This document shows positions 56,779 through 64,000 of a DNA stretch of 64,000 nucleotides, in pieces. The stretch comes from Heloderma charlesbogerti (taxonomy: Eukaryota > Chordata > Lepidosauria > Squamata > Helodermatidae), in NCBI GenBank assembly GCA_026122225.1, contig JANEZZ010001623.1, forward strand, positions 1,385,501 to 1,449,500, given 5' to 3'. The notes under the pieces are model-generated. The model was not told where the DNA came from. It worked only from the letters and a program-made list of their open reading frames with translations, and searched no databases. Position 1 is the first letter of the stretch. The number at the start of each line of letters is the position of its first letter. The position numbers were made by a program, and so were the translations under genes.

Positions 56779-57075
56779 TCCTCACTCTGGGCCTCTCATG
56801 CCCAGTAAAAGTGCTGTGGATTATGGGTTTTCAGCTTTTGAGTCTCTCAATTCTTTCTTTTTTAAAGTGGCTGGGTTATTATGAACTCATAAAACTATGG
56901 TGGTGGTGGTGGGTTTGGAAGTCCTTTTACCCACTCTCCCATGAGCTGCCAGGTCCTCAGATCATGATAAGAGGATAAAGTAGATCAGGCAGGAAAACGT
57001 TATCAAATAATATAACAATCAGCTGCATAATGATTCACTTTTAAGATGAAAATACAGCATATGCATAGGATTAAT

Positions 57076-57463
57076 TAGGGATGTCGTGGGCATCCAGTTG
57101 GGGCTCAAGGCCTGGAGATTTCTTGCCAGCTTGGACCCCCAGATGCCAGTCCGCAGATCCCCGCACTTGCCCAACTTGGCACGTGTTGAGTCGGGCAAGT
57201 GCAGGGATCCACGTTCCCTCACCGAGCCACAAAATGGCAGCTTGGCCATTTTTGTAAAGGGCCATTTTACACAAATGGTGGCTGAAAAGCGGCCCATTTA
57301 CACAAAATTACAGACAGAAATGGTCTAAATAGGTCAAGCTTCCATTTAAAATGATGGATTGGCGAGGGACTGGGAGGCCATGTGCTGCTTGCCAGGGGCC
57401 ATGGACTGGCAGGGGTCTGGCAAATGGCATTCAAGGTGGCTGGGGTGAGTCCATCCATCCCTA
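57076..57463. mobile_element. TAGGGATGTC-ended hAT-like MITE
   Basis: The ends TAGGGATG and CATCCCTA are flanked by GGATTAAT and GTATTTAT (6 of 8). The interior is largely complementary about its centre. Confidence 0.75.
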
Positions 57464-57525
57464 GTATTTATTTATATATATACTCTGAAGTCACTAAATG
57501 AACACTACTTTTCAGAAATCACTAA

Positions 57526-57643
57526 GGCTGCAATCCTATGCATGTTTAGACGGAGAAAACTCCTACAACTCCCAGCATTCCCCAGCCAGCCATGCTGGAG
57601 TTGTAGAAGTTTTCTCCATCTAAACATCCATAGGATTGCAGCC
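57526..57643. mobile_element. Harbinger-like palindromic MITE
   Basis: The element is 118 bp. The ends 'ggctgcaatcctatgc' and 'ataggattgcagcc' are inverted. TAA flanks both sides (57523-57525 and 57644-57646). Confidence 0.85.
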
Positions 57644-57646
57644 TAA

Positions 57647-58899
57647 ATGAATGTTCTTTTTCAACAGCATCTTGGGCCCTGCAGATTCTTTCGACTAAAA
57701 CTAAGGCAGGAAACAGAGATTTTTTCAGAGAGTTGGGGGTAATTTGAAAGTGATTTTATTTCCCTTGTTATGCAAAAACATACATTTCTTTCGTTCAACT
57801 GTCATCTCAGATCAAAGAGGTTTTGTAGGCTTTCGAAACAAACAAAAATACAAACACCTACAAAATGTATTTGGTAGAGGTGAACATAAAATGTGTGTGT
57901 ACCATGGGTAGAAATGACGGGATTATTTAGTAATGATGCCTCCTGTTAGAAAGGCAATTAGCAGAGAAAAAACAAAAGGCAAAACAAAATGAGCGTTTAC
58001 TAGTCCCAAATGCACACAGGCTGTCTTAGCACAATAAAGGAGACACACCCTTCTTCAGTGAAGAAAACAATTTTACTCTCAAATATTCTTGCATGTACAA
58101 TGCAGGTACAGCATAGAGTTTCAAAAGGAGTTTGTTCAGTCCATTCTGTGTTCCATTACACCGGCAGGAGCAAGAGCAAGCACATGCACTCCCAGCAATG
58201 GTGGAAGTCAGAGAGAGGTGGGGGGGGGGAAGGAAGGGGAGGAGTAAAAGGAAGTAATCACAGGAAACCACATTGTAAGCTATAGAGATCGTAAGGCTAG
58301 CTATGGCCCAAATTCCCAGAAATTAACTAACTGCAACACTGCCCCCTTCCAGTAACTTGCAGATGAGGTTGCAATATTCTCAACAAGACATACCACTTTA
58401 AATTTGCCCTCAACTCTGAATACAACAACTATTGTCCATGTCCAGCTGGACACGCTGGCCCGGTTTGCATGACACAAGGGTGTTTAATAAACCATGGTGG
58501 CTTGTTAACAACCCCCATGAGTGCCAGTTGCGTGAGTTCCCTAATTACCCTCACTGGGTGTGGGTTGTTACATATTTCTGGTGTAGTGTAATCCCATGAA
58601 ATCTGCAATAAGTCCTCAGACATTGTCTGAGAGGACATAGGATAGGGTGGATTCCCCCCGCTGAGGTCAAAGACAGCATTCTGACCTTGGAAGGGTGAGT
58701 TGGAGATCCAACTCCCCCCCCCCGCCCCCTCGCAGCTGGCATGGAAAGAACTGTACTGGCTGGCCTCTCAGATTGCAAAATTGCCCTCGGAGAGGGGGAA
58801 AAGGGGGCCTTTCTGTGGGTGGGGAGGAGACTTGTCAGGCCAGGATATGAGCTGTCCTAAGCCTCTTCCAGCCACCTTCCCTCCTCCTCTGAATCCCCT
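57647..58899. other. No gene recognised
   Basis: About 58460-58575 is a fragment related to the MITE at 27237-27869 ('ggtggcttgttaacaacccc', 'cactgggtgtgggttgtta'). G- and C-runs occur at 58216 and 58712. Nothing else was recognised. Confidence 0.4.
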
Positions 58900-58966
58900 T
58901 CATAGAATCATAGAATAGTAGGGTTGGAAAGGGCCTATAAGACCATTGAGTCCAACCCCCTGCCCA
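58900..58966 (-). mobile_element. CR1 3' tail
   Basis: It is the last roughly 65 bp of the CR1 3' UTR, 'catagaatcatagaatagta' and onward, as at 14214. Confidence 0.8.
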
Positions 58967-59294
58967 ATGACCATCTAGCAAAAACCCCAGTGATTGGAGG
59001 ATGGGGAGGCAAAGATCATCTCTGCCACTCCTCCTCCCCTGCTGGCTTCAGGATGGCAGGACACTGGATACACAGAGGGCACAACCCATAGGATTGCATC
59101 CTAAGCAGCCTTAGCTAAGCCGCTATCTGACAACATGTAGGGATATTTCCAGCCTATGTTGCTGGACTAGCAAGGCCCAAAGTAAGCAACGGGGAGACAT
59201 GTGGATGCTGTCAACCTACATCTCCCCCTCTGTGTATTGTCTGTGAAGCACCTTAAACACCCAACAATGCAACATAAATGCTATGTGTTAAAAC

Positions 59295-59667
59295 TAGGGA
59301 TAGGAGAACGAGCAATGTCTGAGCTCGTCATGGCTCTCCATTTGTCACCTTTATGCTCATCTTGCCTCCTTCGCACCCCTGAACGCAAGCATCTTTTATT
59401 TGCAAATACAAAGAATGCACACTTTTCCAAGCACACACCCCAAATGCGCACTCCCCCCCATAGGCTAAAGTGTGAACATGCAGTTTGGGGGAGAAAAACG
59501 CATTTTTGGAAGTGCACACTTATGCAAGTGAACACTTTTAAATGTGAACGCAAGCTTGGGAAAATGCAAAATGTTCCCGAGAATTATGCTCCTGCTCATG
59601 TTCAGGGTTGTAAACGGGACGTGTTCACAAAATTTGTGAACCGGAACAAAATTCTCATACAGCCCTA
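59295..59667. mobile_element. TAGGG-ended hAT-like MITE
   Basis: The ends TAGGGATAGG and CAGCCCTA are imperfect inverted repeats. The flanks GTTAAAAC (59287-59294) and GTTACAAC (59668-59675) match at 7 of 8. The interior has 'tgcacactt' and 'gtgaacac' words. Confidence 0.8.
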
Positions 59668-59675
59668 GTTACAAC

Positions 59676-59855
59676 CAGTTGGAGAACCACTAAGGCCTCC
59701 CGATCTCGGCAGCTAAGCAGGGTCAGCCCTGGTTAGTACTTGGATGGGAGACTGCCTGGGAATCAGACTTCCTGCACTGAGCAGGGGGTTGGACTCGATG
59801 GTCTTGTAGGCCCCTGCCAACCCTATGATCCAGATCCAATGATTCTATATTGCCT
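59676..59855 (+). mobile_element. 5S rRNA-derived segment fused to a CR1 tail
   Basis: Positions 59695-59763 match the 3' half of vertebrate 5S rRNA, including the internal promoter box A word AGCTAAGCAGGGTC (59711-59724) and the box C word TGGATGGGAGACTGCCTGGG (59741-59760). The 5S 5' half and 3' terminus are absent. A CR1 3' tail follows from about 59774 ('gcagggggttggactcgatg') to 59852. This is the layout of a 5S-headed SINE using a LINE tail. Confidence 0.75.
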
Positions 59856-60739
59856 TTTGAGCTCCCCCTTCTGGGCAGAGGAGACATTACTGAGTTTCAG
59901 ATTGGCAATCTGCCAAGGCGTTACCACCAGATTCCTTTCCAAAGAACTACTATAAATATATGGATGACATGAGCGGAATACCACAGCATGGTTTTGTACC
60001 GCTTCACTGCTGAATAATGGGTGAATAATGGGATGATGGAAAACCACATAGTGAGTACGATCAAATAAGGACATTTAACAAAGGGTAAAGAACTAATTAG
60101 ACTGTGGGATAGTTGGTTAGCCTGTGAATTAGCAAAGGTATTAATTTGTATGAGCCTTTTTCCATAGTCATTTTTTTTGCTCACGTAGTTCAATTGACAT
60201 CCTTCTTACCATCTTGCACAAGCTGATAATAATCCCCCCCCCAATCTTTCAAATACTGGTGTTGCAGAATTTTGTTTGGTGTAGAAAATGTACCCTGGAT
60301 ATGAGCAGACGCCAGTCGTGGTGTAGAAAATTAAGTTTAATGAGTCTCACGTTACAATGCTGGTGGAAACACGGTTATTTCTCCAAGAAGCTAACATTTT
60401 CTAAAAAGGGTGTGTGTGAACTTCCTTTGGAAGTTCTGTTTTTGTTTTGCTTGATTTAGATTATTGTGTATGTGTGTGTAGGGTGTGTGTGTGAATCTGC
60501 AGAACATTTTATAAACTGCAGGAATAGTGGTAACTAAACTTTCCAGATGGTAGCTTGTTGAAAGCCCCCCCCCCCTTCACATGTGCACACAAGCACACAC
60601 ACAGACAGAGCAACCTGGGGCTGCTGCCCTGTGGTACTATTCCACACCACTGTGGAATGCATGAGCAACAGTTCATATATTTGTGCTGCATTTGGCAGCA
60701 CATGATGAGTTTTAATCGGTCCTGGATGTGTCTTAAGTT
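59856..60739. other. No gene recognised
   Basis: Short GT repeats lie near 60468-60495 and a C-run near 60566. No coding motif was found. Confidence 0.4.
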
Positions 60740-60898
60740 ATGACTGATAGTTCAAAGTTGTTTTTAGTTATATGTTGTTTGTGTATATTGTCTGTGCTTT
60801 TAAACTTTTTATACTGTATGTAATGTTTTAACTTCTGTAAACTGCCCAGAGAGCTTCGTCTATGAGGTGGTATAGAAATACAATAAATAAATAAATTG
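60740..60898 (+). mobile_element. L2 3' UTR
   Basis: It ends 'ctgtaaactgcccagagagc' and 'gaggtggtatagaaataca' with AAAT repeats, the L2 terminal pattern. Confidence 0.65.
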
Positions 60899-60958
60899 CC
60901 TTCTGCTGCCCTGTTCCTTATGTGGTGATGGGATAGGTACCTTTCCCGTCCCATACAA

Positions 60959-61432
60959 ACATAAGAAGAGCCATGTTGGATGGCAAGGGTCCATCTAGTC
61001 CAGCATTCTGTTCATAGTGGCCAACCAGCTGCTCAAGGGAAACCAACAAGTAGGAAGGCACCCTGTTGCCCATGTTCTCCAGAAACTGGTGTACATAAGC
61101 ATACTGCCCCTGATACTGGGAGTAGCATATAGCTATCAGGACTAGTAGCCATTGACAGTCTTCGCCTCCATGAATTTGTCGAATCCCCTTTTAAAGCCAG
61201 CCAAAGTGGTGGCCATCACTACATCTTGTGGAAGTGAATTCCACAGTTTAACTATGTGCTGCATGAAGAAGTACTTCCTTTTATCTGTCCTGAATCTCCC
61301 GCCAATCAGCTTCATGGGATAACCCAGGGTTCTCATATTACGAGAGAGACAAAAAAATGTCTCCCTATCATCTACTACACAGACTTCTTCACATATCAAG
61401 TGGTCATGCCACACTCATGCCCAATTGCAGAC
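60959..61432 (-). mobile_element. CR1/L3-like LINE 3' end
   Basis: The minus frame 61142-61414 encodes PMKLIGGRFRTDKRKYFF, then IVKLWNSLPQDVVM and LAGFKRGFDKFME. Its 3' UTR runs to 60959 ('ggctcttcttatgtt' on the minus strand). The better-preserved frame makes this the best reference copy in the window. Confidence 0.85.
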
Positions 61433-61440
61433 GTCCTTAA

Positions 61441-61894
61441 GAGAGCAATCCTATGGCTGCTAGACAGCGGTTAGACAGCCATAGGATATGCTGTTTTCTG
61501 GGAACTGACCTTGGAGCCCACGCTCTGAGGTTGGCTCCTGGAAAACCAACCTTCCCCCATGTCCACACTGCCTCGGAGGCAGCACGGAGGAACCCCGTCC
61601 TCCGTGTTCGGAAGAGGAGCACGGAGTGTCTGAAAAGGGGCGGGGCTGGGGGTGTTCCTGGGCAGGGAGAGTGGATCTGCCTGTACGACACATCCTATGT
61701 GTTGTACAGCAGCCTCCTCTCCTACTCAGCCCCTCCCCCCCGCAGCTAGACAGCCCCAAACGGCTGTCTAGCAGAAAAAGCAGGGCAGGAGAGGCGCGGA
61801 GGGAATGATCCCCCCGTGCTTCTCCTGCCTTGCTTTGGATAGGCGGTCGCCTCTGAGTTCAGAGGCGGCCACCTATCTAGATAGGATTGCGCCC
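61441..61894. mobile_element. Harbinger-like element, long form with TAA flanks
   Basis: The ends 'gagagcaatcctatgg' and 'gataggattgcgccc' are inverted. TAA flanks both sides (61438-61440 and 61895-61897). The element is 454 bp with GC-rich paired blocks and no transposase. Confidence 0.8.
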
Positions 61895-62615
61895 TAATTC
61901 AGTTGTGAGCAGACTTGGGGCTTGCAGGATCTACTTTCCCCCCTTCCAGAACCCTGAAATTCACCATCTGGAGCCTGTTGCAAAAGACATACACTTAGAA
62001 TTAAAGAATTCTGAGCCCAGGAACGTGTTCACCAAGCTTTCTTCATTTCAGCAGTATAATTTAAAGAACAGGGTGTGAACAGTCAAATTGTTGTTGCTAT
62101 TGTTAAACAAGGAAGTCAGAAGTCCTTGCACATCTACTGCAAAACACCTGGAGATCTACCAGTAGACCCCAATTGACATTCTGCCCACCCCTGGTCTAAT
62201 TAATGCAATCTCTCCTCGCACACACTTTTTTTTTTTTTAATGGGAAGGATTGTGTGCATCAGATGTTCCTGCAATCAGCTATTGGCAATTAGCACATAAT
62301 TCATGCATGTGCTCATCTGCATGGCGACTGGACCTCCTGCCATGTGAAGAGGAATGTTGGAGAAAGTGAAGCATGAACATATGACTGGCAGGTCCAATCC
62401 CCTGGGATTTCCACGGGCTGTGTCCAGGTTGGAAAGACCTATGTAAGAAGTCCTGCCAAGCTCTGGTATATACATGTAGGAGAAGGAGATAGTAAAGGGG
62501 ACTGCCCCACTTCAGACTGCAGGTGGGGAAATTGTTCTTCATTTGTGTCATTGCTTGCTTGAACCACCATTGTGAGTTGGAAAGGCAGAATATGAACAGT
62601 CCTATACCTACTTCC
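61895..62615. other. No gene recognised
   Basis: A T-run lies at 62228-62239. No repeat family was recognised. Confidence 0.4.
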
Positions 62616-64000
62616 CCTTCATGGATCACTGCCTTGTTGTGGCGAAGGGGCTTGCGTAACTCAGTGAAGCCATAAGCTATGCCGTGCAGGGCCACCCAAG
62701 ACGGACAGGTCATGGCAGAGAGTTCTGACAAAATGTGGTCCACTGGAGAAGGAAATGGCAACCCACTCCAGTATTCTTGCCAAGAAAACCCCATGGAACG
62801 TATCACAAGGCTAAAAGAGATGACGCCGGAAGATGAGCCCCTCAGGTCGGAAGGTGTCCAATATGCTACTGGGGAAGAGCAGAGGGTATTTCCAAGTAGC
62901 GCCAGAAAGAGTGAAGCGGCTGGGCCAAACCCGAAAGGACACTCAGCTGTGGATGTGTCTGGCGGTGAAAAGAAAATCCAATGCTGTAAAGAACAATATT
63001 GTTTAGGAACCTGGAATGTCAGATCAATGAATCAAGGTAAGCTGGAGGTGGTCAAACATGAGATGGCAAGATTGAACATCGACATCTTGGGAATCAGCGA
63101 ACTAAAATGGACAGGCATGGGCGAATTTAATTCAGGTGACCATCATATCTACTATTGTGGGCAAGAATCCCTTAGAAGAAATGGAGTAGCACTCATAGTC
63201 AACAAAAGGGTGGGAAAAGCAGTACTGGGGTACAATCTTAAAAATGATAGAATGATCTCAGTACGAATCCAAGGCAAACCATTCAACATCACAGTAATTC
63301 AAGTCTATGCCCCAACCACTGAGGCCGAAGAAGCTGAGGTTGATCGGTTCTATGAAGACCTACAACACCTTCTAGAACTAACACCAAAAAAAGATGTCCT
63401 CTTTATCATAGGGGATTGGAATGCTAAAGTAGGAAGTCAAGAAATCACCGGGATAACAGGCAGGCATGGCCTTGGTGTACAAAATGAAGCAGGACAAAAG
63501 CTAATAGAGTTTTGCCAAGAGAACATGCTGATCATAGCAAACACTCTTTTCCAACAGCACAAGAGGCGACTCTACACATGGACGTCACCAGATGGTCACT
63601 ATCGAAATCAGATTGATTATGTCCTTTGCAGCCAAAGATGGAGAAGCTCCATACAGTCAGTCAAAACAAGACCTGGAGCTGACTGTGGCTCAGATCATGA
63701 GCTGCTTCTTGCAAAATTTCGGCTGAAATTGAAGAACGTCGGGAAAACCACTAAACCATTCAGGTATGACCTAAATCATATCCCTGATGAATATACAGTG
63801 GAGGTGAGGAATAGATTTCAGGGATTAGACCTGATAGACAGAGTGCCTGAGGAACTATGGACGGAGGTCCGTAACATTGTTCAGGAGGCAGCAACGAAAT
63901 CCGTCCCAAAGAAAAAGAAATGTAAGAAAGCCAAGTGGCTGTCAGATGAGGCTTTACAAGTAGCTCACGAAAGAAGGGAAGCGAAAAGCAAGGGAGAAAG
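62616..64000 (+). mobile_element. RTE/BovB LINE, 5' portion, continues past the window
   Basis: The 5' end 'cttcatggatcactgcc' aligns with the starts of the two full-length copies. It is cut by the window edge in the linker before the reverse transcriptase. Confidence 0.92.
62679..64000 (+). CDS. BovB ORF, endonuclease and linker, open to the edge
   Basis: Translating by eye from the ATG at 62679 (or the in-frame ATG at 62712) gives an unbroken frame for about 440 codons to the end of the window. It has no stop and no internal frameshift relative to the other copies. The endonuclease motifs are all present: TWNVRS, the catalytic glutamate in SELKW, GDWN at about 63411-63422 and SDH at 63690-63698. 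The lysine-rich linker follows. The intact frame contrasts with copies at 23512 and 36068, which share ancestral positions but carry a frameshift or stop. Whether the reverse transcriptase beyond 64000 is intact cannot be seen. Confidence 0.85.
   Translation, partial: MPCRATQDGQVMAESSDKMWSTGEGNGNPLQYSCQENPMERITRLKEMTPEDEPLRSEGVQYATGEEQRVFPSSARKSEAAGPNPKGHSAVDVSGGEKKIQCCKEQYCLGTWNVRSMNQGKLEVVKHEMARLNIDILGISELKWTGMGEFNSGDHHIYYCGQESLRRNGVALIVNKRVGKAVLGYNLKNDRMISVRIQGKPFNITVIQVYAPTTEAEEAEVDRFYEDLQHLLELTPKKDVLFIIGDWNAKVGSQEITGITGRHGLGVQNEAGQKLIEFCQENMLIIANTLFQQHKRRLYTWTSPDGHYRNQIDYVLCSQRWRSSIQSVKTRPGADCGSDHELLLAKFRLKLKNVGKTTKPFRYDLNHIPDEYTVEVRNRFQGLDLIDRVPEELWTEVRNIVQEAATKSVPKKKKCKKAKWLSDEALQVAHERREAKSKGE

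Noticed and set aside
59695..59763. Functional 5S rRNA gene
   Set aside because: Only the 3' half of 5S is present, and it runs into a CR1 tail instead of a terminator T-run.

Overview
The window reads as intergenic or intronic DNA from a squamate reptile, most likely a lizard. The diagnostic signs are full-length RTE/BovB LINEs, tRNA-headed SINEs of the Sauria type whose tails share 14 bases with the BovB tail, CR1 and L2 LINE 3' ends, MIR-like CORE-SINEs and many palindromic non-autonomous DNA transposons. I find no convincing host protein-coding gene and no functional structural RNA gene. Most longer reading frames are LINE reverse-transcriptase or endonuclease remnants. One minus-strand frame near 56.4-56.8 kb is kept as a weak exon candidate.

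Layout: 1-9 kb holds a tRNA-derived SINE, several L2 3' ends and a TA-flanked MITE. 9.8-10.7 kb holds the most unusual object, a roughly 480 bp palindrome built from smaller palindromes between GC-rich shoulders. 11-20 kb carries CORE-SINEs, CR1, hAT-type MITEs (two with perfect 8 bp target duplications) and a second palindrome-within-palindrome element at 18.28-18.83 kb. 21.5-24.7 kb is a full-length minus-strand BovB inserted in a CR1 fragment. 27-36 kb is densely nested, including a Sauria SINE inside a MITE, a second RTE lineage inside a CR1 tail, and an L1 inside a hAT inside an L2. 36.0-39.2 kb is a second full-length BovB on the plus strand, decayed. 39-46 kb holds L2, L1, hAT pieces and a possible LTR-element 3' end. 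46-58 kb is rich in a TTA/TAA-flanked palindromic MITE family resembling PIF/Harbinger, hAT copies and RTE fragments. 59.7 kb has a 5S rRNA-derived segment joined to a CR1 tail. From 62.6 kb a third BovB runs off the right edge with an apparently unbroken reading frame.

The elements interact by nesting. Many insertions can be verified because the interrupted element resumes afterwards and the target duplication is visible, which gives a relative chronology. Endonuclease and reverse transcriptase encoded by BovB-type LINEs are the expected trans machinery for the Sauria SINEs. No transposase gene for the hAT-, Harbinger- or TA-flanked MITEs is visible here. Family names for repeats are inferred from structure and recalled similarity, not from a database search.
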